Source: Terriglobia bacterium (GTDB lineage: Bacteria; Acidobacteriota; Polarisedimenticolia; Polarisedimenticolales; JAIQFR01). Taken from it: 41,768 nucleotides of DNA. Location of the stretch: the NCBI GenBank assembly GCA_020073205.1, contig JAIQFR010000029.1, positions 1-41,768 of the forward strand, in the 5' to 3' direction. The number at the start of each line of letters is the position of its first letter. Position 1 is the stretch's first letter. Both the position numbers and the translations under genes were made by a program. The notes beneath the pieces were generated by a model, which saw only the letters and a list, made by a program, of their open reading frames with translations, did no database searches and was not told the DNA's origin. Of the stretch, positions 34,429 to 41,768 are shown piece after piece.

Positions 34429-35265
34429 TCAGGCCTCGGAGGCCGGCCGTGGGACCCGCGGACGCGGGCTCCCGTGGCCGCAGTCGTCGTGAGAGAGTTG
34501 CCGCAGGTGGACGAGCGCTCGGCTCTCCACCTGCCGGACGCGCTCGCGACTGAGGCCGAGGCGCCGGCCGACCTCGGCCAGCGTCTTGGCGCGCCTCCCA
34601 TCGAGACCGAACCTCATCGCCAGGATCTCGCATTCGCGCCGCGGGAGGAGCCCGAGGATACGGCCGAGGAGCGCTAAACGGTCCTCCCGGATCAGCGAGT
34701 CGTCGGGCGTATCCGGGCTCGGCTCGCTCAGGGTCTCCTCCACGCTGAGGTTCGACTCGGCACCCATCAGCGTGCCCAGCGGAATCTCCCGCTTGGAGAG
34801 ACCGAGCAGGAACCGCACCTCCTCTTCGGGCAAGCCGGCCCGCGCCGCGATCTCCTCGTTCGCCGGCGGCCTGCCGAGCGCGGCGGCGAACTCGCGCTCC
34901 GCCGCGCGGACCCGCGCGAGGTGGCGGAGGCGGTACCGCGGGACCCGTATGAGCGCCGTCTGGCTGAGCGCCATCTCGCAGATCCGCTTCCGGATCCACC
35001 AGACCGCGTACGAGGTGAACTTGACGCCGCGACGTGGATCGAAGCGGGCCGCGGCCTCCAGGACACCCACGGTCCCCTCGGCGAGGAGGTCCTCCATCGG
35101 GACGCCGAAGTGGCGGTACTCGCGGGCGATCCAGAGGATCCTCCGCCGGTGCGACTCGATCCAGTCGTCGCGATCCGGCCGGACGGGTGACTCGGCCCGA
35201 GGATCAGGCACCTCGCCGCGGGTCCGATCGCGACCTTCGTCCGTTCCTTCGCAGATCGTGCTCAT
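34429..35265 (-). CDS. Sigma-70 family RNA polymerase sigma factor
   Basis: A 278-residue sigma factor with regions 2, 3 and 4. Region 2 spans about 35-105 (E-D-L-L-A-E-G-T-V-G-V-L-E-A-A, F-D-P-R-R-G-V-K-F-T-S-Y-A-V-W-W-I-R-K). Region 3 is at about 112-190. Region 4 is at about 195-257, with helix-turn-helix T-L-A-E-V-G-R-R-L-G-L-S-R-E-R-V-R-Q-V-E. Region 1.1 is absent, so it is a group 2/3 (RpoS- or FliA-size) alternative factor rather than RpoD. The N-terminal 30 residues and the C-terminal tail are low-complexity. GGGAGG lies six bases before the ATG. The gene converges on the MEMO-AMMECR1 gene with only 3 bases between stops. The regulon is unknown. Confidence 0.94.
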   Translation of the reverse strand: MSTICEGTDEGRDRTRGEVPDPRAESPVRPDRDDWIESHRRRILWIAREYRHFGVPMEDLLAEGTVGVLEAAARFDPRRGVKFTSYAVWWIRKRICEMALSQTALIRVPRYRLRHLARVRAAEREFAAALGRPPANEEIAARAGLPEEEVRFLLGLSKREIPLGTLMGAESNLSVEETLSEPSPDTPDDSLIREDRLALLGRILGLLPRRECEILAMRFGLDGRRAKTLAEVGRRLGLSRERVRQVESRALVHLRQLSHDDCGHGSPRPRVPRPASEA

Positions 35266-35475
35266 GATCGCCCTCCCACCCCCCGCAGGCGATCCGTCGA
35301 CCCTCCCGGCTCGACCTGGATCGACTTTACGGGAACCGTGCCGCGCGGAGGAAGCGCTCAAAAGCGAGGTGCGCACCTTGCTGCGGACCCCGACACCGCA
35401 CCTCTTGCGGTCGCGCGAAAAGGCGGGGGCCTGGCGGAAGTAGAGCTTCAGCCGAGGAGATCGACGGCTTGAGGC

Positions 35476-35504
35476 TGGACGTCCTTCGCCTGGCGGGCTA
35501 ATCT
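35476..35504 (+). promoter_or_regulatory. Weak candidate promoter before the HD-like gene
   Basis: TGGACG and TAATCT are 17 bases apart, about 33 bases upstream of the start. Matches are four and three of six, so this rests mostly on position in the 271-base divergent gap (35266-35536), which holds nothing else that I recognise. Confidence 0.25.
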
Positions 35505-35536
35505 TTCCCACCCTCGCGAACTCCAAGGAGCCGTTC

Positions 35537-36076
35537 ATGCGCGAAGAGGTCAGGAAACTCTGGCCGGAACTGGAATGGATCGCGGATCGCGACCTTCGCG
35601 AGAAGGTTCTCGCCACGTGGGTCAGGACGTTCGAGCTGAGCCCACTGACCCCCGAGGACCTCCACGAGATCCCGTTCACCCTTTTGGTCCCGAACTGCCC
35701 CGTCACGTTCATGGAGCACAAGCGCTGCGTCGTCCACATCGCCCGCCGCGCGGCGGAGTCGATGATCGAGCACCTCGGCCGGGCACTGCCGATCGACCTC
35801 GACACGGTGATCGCCGGCGCGATCCTCGCCGACGTGGGGAAGCTCCTCGAGTACGAGAAGGCCGACGGCAAGGCCCGTCAGAGCGAGCGGGGGGAGAGCC
35901 TCCGTCACCCCTTCACGGGGGTCGCGGTCGCCATGATGTGCGGCGTGCCCGACCGGGTCTGCCACGTCATCGCCGCCCACGCCGGCGAGGGGGACATGAT
36001 CCGGCGCAGCACCGAGGCCACCATCGTCCACCACGCCGATTTCATGAGCTTCCTTCCGTTCAAGAACCTGAAGTAG
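35537..36076 (+). CDS. HD-domain-like protein with altered HD motif
   Basis: A 179-residue soluble protein with the HD-phosphohydrolase layout: an early histidine (His61 or His67 in H-K-R-C-V-V-H-I-A-R-R-A), a central motif, then His124 (R-H-P-F-T-G), His148 (A-A-H-A-G-E-G) and Asp168. The central motif reads I-L-A-D-V-G-K, so the family histidine is Ala98 while Asp99 is kept. Metal-dependent hydrolysis is therefore doubtful or uses a different ligand. AAGGAG precedes the ATG by six bases. The PrpD-like gene follows 11 bases later, so the two are co-transcribed with the downstream carboxylic-acid genes. It could be a small-molecule hydrolase/isomerase or a regulator; nothing in the sequence decides. 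Confidence 0.8.
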   Translation: MREEVRKLWPELEWIADRDLREKVLATWVRTFELSPLTPEDLHEIPFTLLVPNCPVTFMEHKRCVVHIARRAAESMIEHLGRALPIDLDTVIAGAILADVGKLLEYEKADGKARQSERGESLRHPFTGVAVAMMCGVPDRVCHVIAAHAGEGDMIRRSTEATIVHHADFMSFLPFKNLK

Positions 36077-36087
36077 TGAGGGAACCG

Positions 36088-37485
36088 ATGAGCACGACCG
36101 CCGCCGCGAAGACGGAGACGATCACCGCGAGGATGGCGCGCTGGGCCGCGGGCCTGAGGTTCGAGCAGCTGTCGACCGACGCCGTGCACCAGGCCAAGCG
36201 TTTCCTCCTGGATTCCCTCGGCTGCGCTCTCGGCGGCTACCTCCAGCACGACGTCCGGATCGCCCTGGAGGTGCTCGGGGAGAACGCCGGAAAGGGCCCT
36301 GCCACGGTGATCGGAACCGGCGGGAAGACGGACCCCGTCACCGCGTCGCTGCTGAACTCCCTGATGATCCGCGTGATGGACTACAACGACATCTACTGGA
36401 AGCAGGACCCGTCCCACCCTTCCGACATCATCCCGGCAGCGCTCGCCTTGGGCCAGCGCGCGGGCCGGGGCGGGCGCGACCTGATCGTCGGGATCGTCCT
36501 CGGCCACGAGTTCGAGCAGAGGCTGTGCGAAGCGGCGTTCCCGGGAATCAGGGAGCGGGGATGGCACCACGCGACGCTCACCGCGCTCGCCTCCCCCATC
36601 GTCGCGGCGCGGATGCTCGGCCTCGACGCCGCGAGGATCCAGCACGCGATCGGCATCTCGGGCTGCCGCCACTTCACCCTCGGGGCGGCGGTGGCTGGGA
36701 AGCTCACCATGATGAAGAACACGGTGGACCCCATGGCGACCCAGAGCGGCGTGCTCGCCGCGCTCCTGGCCGAGAAGGGGTACACGGGTCCCGAGCACGT
36801 GATCGACGGCAAGGAGGGGATGGTCCACTGCCTCGGGCCGCAATGGAAGCTCGAGATCCTCGTCGACGGGCTGGGCGAGTCCTGGCGGATCACCCGCTGC
36901 GGCATGAAGGCGTACCCCACCGAGGCGCTGACCCACACGCCGATCTCCGCGGTACTCGACATCGTCCGGGAGAACGACCTGGCGCCCGACCGGATCGCGA
37001 AGGTCCACATCCGCTCCCTCGCCCGCGCCGCGGACATCCTCTCGGACCCGTCCAAGTACGACCCGCGCACGAAGGAGACAGCGGACCACAGCCTGCCCTA
37101 CGTCGTCGCGGCGGCGATAGCCGACCGCCAGGTCACGCCGGCGCAGTTCACCGACGCGAAGATCATGGACCCGACGATACGGGCGCAGCTCCCGAAGGTC
37201 GAGGTCGTGGCGGACCCGGAGATCGAGAAGGTCTTCCCCGCGCTGCAGCGTGTCGTCGTGAAGATCACCACCACCGAAGGCGGCGAGTTCTCGAAACAGG
37301 TGGACTATCCGAAAGGCGACCCGCGCAATCCGCTCTCGGACCGCGAGATCGAGGAGAAGTTCGAGGCGCTCGCCGGGCCAGTGCTGACGCCTGCGCGGCA
37401 GGCCAAGGTCCGGGAGGCGATCTGGGGGCTCGATCGGCTCGGCTCGATCGACGGCCTCTTGGACCTTCTCGCGGCGGACCGGTAG
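36088..37485 (+). CDS. MmgE/PrpD-family hydro-lyase
   Basis: A 465-residue member of the MmgE/PrpD family (2-methylcitrate dehydratase, cis-aconitate decarboxylase and relatives). Typical features: A-V-H-Q-A-K-R-F-L-L-D-S-L-G-C near 33-47, M-D-Y-N-D near 95-99, H-P-S-D near 110-113, and an all-helical first domain followed by an alpha/beta lid (about 270-400) with K-A-Y-P-T-E near 275-280. The start follows GAGGGAACCG. Neighbouring aconitase-like, dehydrogenase and citrate-lyase-like genes point to tricarboxylic acids as substrates. No prpB or prpC is in the window, so a classical methylcitrate cycle is not shown. Substrate assignment between methylcitrate dehydration and another hydro-lyase reaction is open. 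Confidence 0.9.
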   Translation: MSTTAAAKTETITARMARWAAGLRFEQLSTDAVHQAKRFLLDSLGCALGGYLQHDVRIALEVLGENAGKGPATVIGTGGKTDPVTASLLNSLMIRVMDYNDIYWKQDPSHPSDIIPAALALGQRAGRGGRDLIVGIVLGHEFEQRLCEAAFPGIRERGWHHATLTALASPIVAARMLGLDAARIQHAIGISGCRHFTLGAAVAGKLTMMKNTVDPMATQSGVLAALLAEKGYTGPEHVIDGKEGMVHCLGPQWKLEILVDGLGESWRITRCGMKAYPTEALTHTPISAVLDIVRENDLAPDRIAKVHIRSLARAADILSDPSKYDPRTKETADHSLPYVVAAAIADRQVTPAQFTDAKIMDPTIRAQLPKVEVVADPEIEKVFPALQRVVVKITTTEGGEFSKQVDYPKGDPRNPLSDREIEEKFEALAGPVLTPARQAKVREAIWGLDRLGSIDGLLDLLAADR

Positions 37486-37511
37486 GCCCGGTCCCTACGG
37501 CGGAGGCGAGC

Positions 37512-39446
37512 ATGGCTCAGACCGCGATCGAGAAGATCGTCCAGATGCACATGGCCGAGGGACCCGTGGGAAGGCCGGTCCGGGCCGGGGACTTCGTCTC
37601 CCTCAGGCCGCGGCACGTCATGACCCACGACAACACGTCCGCGGTGATGAAGAAGTTCAAGTCGCTCGGCGTGCCGCGGATCAGGGACCCACGGCAGCCG
37701 GTCTTCGCCCTCGACCACGACATCCAGAACACCTCCGAAGACAACCTCAAGAAGTACCGGTCCATCGAGGCCTTTGCGAGGGAGCAAGGGGTGGACTTCT
37801 ACCCCGCGGGGACCGGGATCGGCCACCAGGTGATCTGCGAGCAGCTCTACGCCGCTCCGGGCGCGCTGGTGGTCGCGTCCGACTCCCACTCGAACATGTA
37901 CGGAGCGCTCGGCGCCCTCGGGACCCCTGTGGTCCGCACCGATGCGGCCGCGATCTGGGCGACCGGGGAGTTCTGGTGGCAGGTCCCGCCGATGGTCGAG
38001 GTCGTCCTCGACGGAGCCCTCGCGAACGGCGCGACGGGGAAGGACGTGATCATCGCGCTGGCGGGACTCTATCCCGACGACGTGCTCAACGCGGCGGTGG
38101 AGTTCTCGGGGAACGGCGTCCTGAGCCTGTCCATGGACGCGCGGATGAGCATCGCGAACATGACCACGGAGTGGGGCGCCCTGGTCGGCTGGTTCCCGGT
38201 GGACCGCGTGACGACGGACTGGATCCGCGGACGGAGGGCTCGCGGCGTCTCGCGGTTCGCGGAACGGGACCTCGAGGCCTGGTCGGCGGATCCTCCCGCG
38301 CCGGATCCGGGCGCGGCCTACGCCGCGAGGATCCGCCTCGACCTCGCGACGATCACCCCGCACGTCTCGGGGCCCGACACCGTGCAGATCGCGACCCCGC
38401 TCGCCGAGATCGAGCGACGGCGAATCGCGATCCACAAGGCCTACCTCGTCTCCTGCGTGAACTCCCGCCTGGAGGACCTCGAAGCCGCGGCCCGCGTGCT
38501 CGCGGGGAAGAAGGTCGCCCCGACGGTCGGGCTCTACCTGGCCGCCGCGAGCCGTGAGGTGCAGGAGGACGCGGAGCGTCGGGGGACCTGGAAGATCCTG
38601 CTCGATGCAGGGGCGAAGCCGCTCTCCCCGGGGTGCGGCCCCTGCATCGGGCTGGGAGTCGGCCTCCTCGAGGCGGGCGAGGTCGGGATCTCGGCGACGA
38701 ACCGGAATTTCAAGGGGCGCATGGGCTCGCGGGACGCGAAGTGCTACCTGGCGAGTCCCGCCGTCGTCGCCGCTTCGGCGGTCGCGGGCTACATCCGCGG
38801 CCCCGGGAAGACCGCCGGACAGAAACTCGAGCGCCGGATCGAGATCCTCGCGCCGACTCAGGCGACCTCGGAAAAAGTGGCGATCCTCCCCGGCTTCCCC
38901 GGCTCCGTCCGGGGGAGGCTGGCGTTCGTGCCGCAGGACAACCTGAACACCGACGGGATCTACGGGAAGGACTACACCTACCGGGAGGACATGACGCGGG
39001 ACGACATGGCGCGGGTCGTCATGGAGAACTACGACCCGGAATTCGCCCGGATGACTCGCGCCGGCGACGTCCTCGTGGGAGGCTTCAACTTCGGCACGGG
39101 ATCGAGCCGCGAGCAGGCCGTGACCGCGCTCCAGGCCAAGGGGATCGCCGTCGTGATCGCCGGGAGCTTCTCGCAGACTTACCTCCGGAACGCGTTCAAC
39201 AACGGTTACGTCTGCGTCGAGGTCCCGGATCTGGTGCGGCGACTCTCGGTGATCTTCGCCGCGGAGATCGCCGCCAAGCGGAGGACGATCCTCCCTGGGG
39301 ATCCCCTGGACATCGATTTCGCCTCCGGGACCGTCACGTTCCGGGGCGAATCCTTCCGCTTCCCGCCGCTCGGGAGCGTGCCGCAGTCGCTCGTGGCGGC
39401 GGGAGGGGTGGAGAATCTCGTCAAGCGCAAGCTCGGATTGACCTAG
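37512..39446 (+). CDS. Aconitase/homoaconitase-family hydratase (fused catalytic and swivel domains)
   Basis: A 644-residue [4Fe-4S] hydro-lyase. Cluster ligands are Cys315 (S-C-V-N-S-R-L-E-D-L), Cys375 and Cys378 (C-G-P-C-I-G-L-G). The swivel domain is fused at the C-terminus (about 470-644) with N-F-G-T-G-S-S-R-E-Q-A, the substrate-binding arginine motif. Typical N-terminal motifs M-T-H-D-N and V-A-S-D-S-H-S-N-M-Y-G-A are present. At 644 residues it is shorter than AcnA (about 890) and resembles a LeuC-LeuD fusion, as in homoaconitase-like or archaeal-type aconitases. GGAGG lies five bases before the ATG. Its neighbour is an isocitrate/isopropylmalate-type dehydrogenase, so isocitrate, homoisocitrate or methylisocitrate are candidate substrates. 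Confidence 0.92.
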   Translation: MAQTAIEKIVQMHMAEGPVGRPVRAGDFVSLRPRHVMTHDNTSAVMKKFKSLGVPRIRDPRQPVFALDHDIQNTSEDNLKKYRSIEAFAREQGVDFYPAGTGIGHQVICEQLYAAPGALVVASDSHSNMYGALGALGTPVVRTDAAAIWATGEFWWQVPPMVEVVLDGALANGATGKDVIIALAGLYPDDVLNAAVEFSGNGVLSLSMDARMSIANMTTEWGALVGWFPVDRVTTDWIRGRRARGVSRFAERDLEAWSADPPAPDPGAAYAARIRLDLATITPHVSGPDTVQIATPLAEIERRRIAIHKAYLVSCVNSRLEDLEAAARVLAGKKVAPTVGLYLAAASREVQEDAERRGTWKILLDAGAKPLSPGCGPCIGLGVGLLEAGEVGISATNRNFKGRMGSRDAKCYLASPAVVAASAVAGYIRGPGKTAGQKLERRIEILAPTQATSEKVAILPGFPGSVRGRLAFVPQDNLNTDGIYGKDYTYREDMTRDDMARVVMENYDPEFARMTRAGDVLVGGFNFGTGSSREQAVTALQAKGIAVVIAGSFSQTYLRNAFNNGYVCVEVPDLVRRLSVIFAAEIAAKRRTILPGDPLDIDFASGTVTFRGESFRFPPLGSVPQSLVAAGGVENLVKRKLGLT

Positions 39447-39468
39447 CACGACAAGCACGGAGACGATC

Positions 39469-40653
39469 ATGACGACACGCACGGTGGTCACGATGCCGGG
39501 GGACGGGATCGGCAAAGTGGTGCTCCCCGAGTCGATCCGAGTGCTGCGAGCGGTGGGATTCGACGCGGAGTACGTCCACGCGGACATCGGCTGGGACTGC
39601 TGGTGCAGCGAGGGGAACGCGCTTCCGGACCGGACGATCGACCTCCTGCAGCGGCACAGGCTGGGTCTTTTCGGCGCGATCACGTCGAAGCCGAAGAAGG
39701 CGGCGGAGGCCGAGCTGAAGCCAGAGCTCAGGGGGAAGGGGTTCTCCTACTTCAGCCCGATCGTCACGATGAGGCAGAGGTTCGGCCTCGACGTCTGCCT
39801 GAGGCCGTGCCGCTCCTTCCCGGGGAATCCGCTGAACTTCGTCCGGAAGACGGCCGCCGGAGGGTTCGAGGAGCCGGTGGTCGACGCGGTGATCTTCCGG
39901 CAGAACACCGAGGGGATGTACGCCGGTATCGAGTGGACGAACCCGCCGGACGCGGTCCGGCAGGCCCTGGCGTCCCACTCGAAGTTCAAGCCGTTCGCCG
40001 CGGTGCCCGGCCCGGAGCTTTCGGTGTCCGTGCGCGTGATCACCCGCGCCGCATGCCTCAGGATCGCGCGCGCCGCCTTCGGGTACGCAAGGAAACACGG
40101 CTACCGGAGCGTGACCGTGTGCGAAAAGCCGAACGTCCTCCGCGAGACCTCCGGGATGATGGAGGAGGCAGCGAAGGAGGTGCAGCGGGAGTTCCCCGAA
40201 ATCCCGCTAGGATCCACCAACATCGACGCGCAGATGATGTGGCTCACCAAGAACCCGGAGGATTACGGCGTCATCATCGCGACGAACCTGTTCGGCGACA
40301 TCGCATCGGACGCGTTCGCCGGGCTCGTCGGCGGCCTCGGCTTCGCCTGCTCTGGCAACATCGGCGAGGACGTGGCGGTGTTCGAGCCGACCCACGGGTC
40401 GGCGCCCAAGTACGAGAAGCTCGATCCACCGATCGTGAACCCCATTGCCATGATCCTCTCGGCCGCGATGCTGCTGGACCACGTCGCGGAGCCGGCCATG
40501 GCGGCGAGGGTGCGCGACGCCGTGGCCGCGGTGGTCCGGGAGGGGAAGGTCCGGTCGTACGACATGCTGCGGCTTCCCGGCGGCCCCGCCGTGTTCGAGC
40601 ATGGCGCCGCCACGACGACCCGGATGACCGACGCGATCCTCGCAAAGCTCTAG
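39469..40653 (+). CDS. Isocitrate/isopropylmalate dehydrogenase-family protein
   Basis: A 394-residue NAD(P)-dependent beta-decarboxylating dehydrogenase. Motifs: M-P-G-D-G-I-G at the N-terminus, R-Q-N-T-E-G-M-Y-A-G-I-E near 144-155, E-K-P-N near 217-220, D-A-Q-M-M-W near 245-250 and the nucleotide motif E-P-T-H-G-S-A-P-K-Y near 305-314. The substrate loop reads S-P-I-V-T-M-R-Q-R-F; the Ser resembles isocitrate rather than isopropylmalate enzymes, but the loop is not canonical for either. The G-A-I-T-S-K-P-K-K segment is unusual. The gene lies 22 bases after the aconitase-family gene. Isocitrate is the most economical substrate given a citrate-lyase-like gene next, but homoisocitrate is not excluded. 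Confidence 0.9.
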   Translation: MTTRTVVTMPGDGIGKVVLPESIRVLRAVGFDAEYVHADIGWDCWCSEGNALPDRTIDLLQRHRLGLFGAITSKPKKAAEAELKPELRGKGFSYFSPIVTMRQRFGLDVCLRPCRSFPGNPLNFVRKTAAGGFEEPVVDAVIFRQNTEGMYAGIEWTNPPDAVRQALASHSKFKPFAAVPGPELSVSVRVITRAACLRIARAAFGYARKHGYRSVTVCEKPNVLRETSGMMEEAAKEVQREFPEIPLGSTNIDAQMMWLTKNPEDYGVIIATNLFGDIASDAFAGLVGGLGFACSGNIGEDVAVFEPTHGSAPKYEKLDPPIVNPIAMILSAAMLLDHVAEPAMAARVRDAVAAVVREGKVRSYDMLRLPGGPAVFEHGAATTTRMTDAILAKL

Positions 40654-40662
40654 CGGAAGGGC

Positions 40663-40682
40663 GGCGCGCTCCGGCGTGCGCC
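40663..40682 (+). other. Intercistronic hairpin
   Basis: A 7-base-pair stem (one G-T pair) with a six-base loop lies 9 bases after the dehydrogenase stop and 32 bases before the next start. There is no T-run; it could modulate relative expression within the operon. Confidence 0.3.
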
Positions 40683-40714
40683 GGCGTGGGTCCCAAACGA
40701 GAAGGAGGCCGGCG

Positions 40715-41768
40715 ATGGCATCGGTCGTGGCACGCGGTGAGGCCGGGCGCAAGGGGGACGACGTTCGGTCCGACCTCAACGTCGTCGTGGAGGCCCGTGA
40801 CGGCGGGGGCCTCGAGATCGAACTCGCGTCGCGCGTTTCCGCGTACTACGGCGACTCGATCCGGGCCCAGGTGGAGGCGACGCTCCGCGCGCTCGGTGCC
40901 GAGCACGCCCGCGTCGCGGTGGACGACCAGGGGGCGCTCCCGTTCGTCATCGAGGCCCGGCTCGAGGCCGCCGCGCGGCGGGCGGGCCTCGGCGAGGGGC
41001 GGGACGCCCGGACGGACGCGGCCGCACCCTCCCCTCTCCCGTCGGCGCGGGACCGGCTGCGCCGCTCCCGGCTCTACCTGCCCGGGAACGAGCCGAGGTT
41101 CATGGTCAACGCCGGCCTGCATCAGCCCGACGGGATCATCCTCGACCTCGAGGACTCCGTGCACCCGAGCGAGAAGGACGCGGCTCGCCTCTTGGTCCGC
41201 AACGCCCTTCGTGCCGTGGACTTCGGCGGCGCCGAGCGCATGGTCCGGATCAACCAGCTCCCGCTCGGGCTCCTGGACCTCGCCGCCGTGGTCCCCGAGC
41301 GCCCGGAGCTGATCCTGATCCCGAAGACCGAGCGCGCGGAGCAGGTGATCGAGGTTCACCACGCGGTGGCGGAGATCCTGTCCCGGACCGGCGGCGCGCG
41401 TCCGCTCTGGCTCATGCCGATCCTCGAGTCGGCCGAGGGGATCGAACACGCGTACGAGATCGCGAAGGCGTCCGACCGGGTGGTCGCACTCACCGTCGGC
41501 CTGGAGGACTACACGGCGGACCTCGGGGTGGTGAAGACGAGGGAAGGTGACGAGACCCTCTACGCCAGGATGCGCGTCGTCAACGCGGCGCGCGCCGCTG
41601 GACTTCAAGCCATCGATTCGGTGTACGGCGACGTCTTAGACCTCGAGGGCTTGAAGGCGTGGGCCACCCGCTCGCGCGCGATGGGGTTCGAGGGGATGGG
41701 ATGCGTTCACCCGCGGCAGATCGGCCCGATTCACGACGCGTTCGCCCCGTCCCGCGGGGAGATCGAGA
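40715..41768 (+). CDS. CitD-CitE fusion: citrate lyase acyl-carrier and beta-subunit-like protein (3' partial)
   Basis: The frame is open to the window end (351 residues seen). Residues 1-90 resemble CitD, the acyl carrier of citrate lyase: R-S-D with Ser19 at the prosthetic-group position, V-S-A-Y-Y-G-D-S-I-R near 41-50 and V-D-D-Q-G-A-L near 69-75. A linker follows (about 92-112). From 113 on it is CitE/HpcH-like: S-R-L-Y-L-P-G-N-E, I-I-L-D-L-E-D-S-V-H near 141-150, M-V-R-I-N, P-I-L-E-S-A-E-G with Glu238, and L-E-D-Y-T-A-D with Asp265, the usual Mg2+ residues. GAAGGAGG lies 7 bases before the ATG. In known citrate lyases CitD and CitE are separate subunits with CitF; CitF and the prosthetic-group genes would be downstream, outside the window. 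Confidence 0.88.
   Translation, partial: MASVVARGEAGRKGDDVRSDLNVVVEARDGGGLEIELASRVSAYYGDSIRAQVEATLRALGAEHARVAVDDQGALPFVIEARLEAAARRAGLGEGRDARTDAAAPSPLPSARDRLRRSRLYLPGNEPRFMVNAGLHQPDGIILDLEDSVHPSEKDAARLLVRNALRAVDFGGAERMVRINQLPLGLLDLAAVVPERPELILIPKTERAEQVIEVHHAVAEILSRTGGARPLWLMPILESAEGIEHAYEIAKASDRVVALTVGLEDYTADLGVVKTREGDETLYARMRVVNAARAAGLQAIDSVYGDVLDLEGLKAWATRSRAMGFEGMGCVHPRQIGPIHDAFAPSRGEIE

Noticed and set aside
35266-35536. A small gene or RNA in the gap between the sigma factor and the HD-like gene
   Set aside because: Frames here lack ribosome-binding sites and protein-like composition, and no stable RNA fold stood out.

Overview
The window is very GC-rich, almost fully coding DNA with third positions strongly biased to G or C, and it looks like a bacterial chromosome. 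A large TonB-dependent receptor with a carboxypeptidase-regulatory-like N-terminus implies a diderm cell. That receptor style, together with anaerobic electron-bifurcation machinery and many GTG/TTG starts, suggests a high-GC Acidobacteriota-like anaerobe or facultative anaerobe. This assignment is inference. No tRNA, rRNA, CRISPR array, insertion sequence or phage gene was seen, and the gene order reads as stable chromosome.

Layout: (1) 1-3.2 kb, + strand: the end of a CstA peptide/pyruvate transporter and an M24 Xaa-Pro-type peptidase. (2) 3.1-12.05 kb, - strand: a stress and proteostasis block with thiamine pyrophosphokinase, cold-shock protein, Lon, Hsp20, universal stress protein, elongation factor G and a HEAT-repeat protein. 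It has readable promoters before csp, lon and hsp20 and a textbook terminator after csp. (3) 12.4-22.4 kb, + strand: a ten-gene redox operon. It starts with an unknown protein, two tandem DRTGG-like proteins, a GHKL ATPase and an H-cluster-like ferredoxin protein. These are followed by a zinc-ribbon protein, NuoE-like and NuoF-like subunits, a 1260-residue multi-cofactor fusion protein and a DsrE-like protein. (4) 22.4-31.8 kb, - strand: five tightly spaced envelope genes (MMPL/RND transporter, PhnD-like binding protein, TatT-like lipoprotein, secreted FN3 protein, TonB-dependent receptor), with PPK2 just upstream. (5) 32.9-35.3 kb: a fused MEMO-AMMECR1 protein converging on a sigma-70 family factor. 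(6) 35.5-41.8 kb, + strand: an HD-like protein, MmgE/PrpD, an aconitase-family hydratase, an isocitrate/isopropylmalate-type dehydrogenase and a CitD-CitE fusion cut by the window end.

The most interesting region is 12.4-22.4 kb. NuoE + NuoF + a fusion of NuoG-type 2Fe-2S, GltD/NfnB flavoprotein, ferredoxin and molybdopterin-fold domains resembles the Sporomusa-type (Stn) branch of electron-bifurcating enzymes. Such a complex would link NAD(H), NADP(H) and ferredoxin. The operon lacks a catalytic [FeFe]-hydrogenase subunit, yet it carries the regulatory genes that commonly sit beside hydrogenases and an H-cluster protein that keeps its four cluster cysteines but not the catalytic cysteine and lysine. 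A redox- or H2-sensing module attached to a transhydrogenase is a reasonable hypothesis.

The 35.5-41.8 kb cluster contains the families needed to interconvert 2-oxoglutarate, isocitrate, citrate and acetate plus oxaloacetate, or analogous methylated or homologous acids. Its substrates cannot be fixed from sequence alone.
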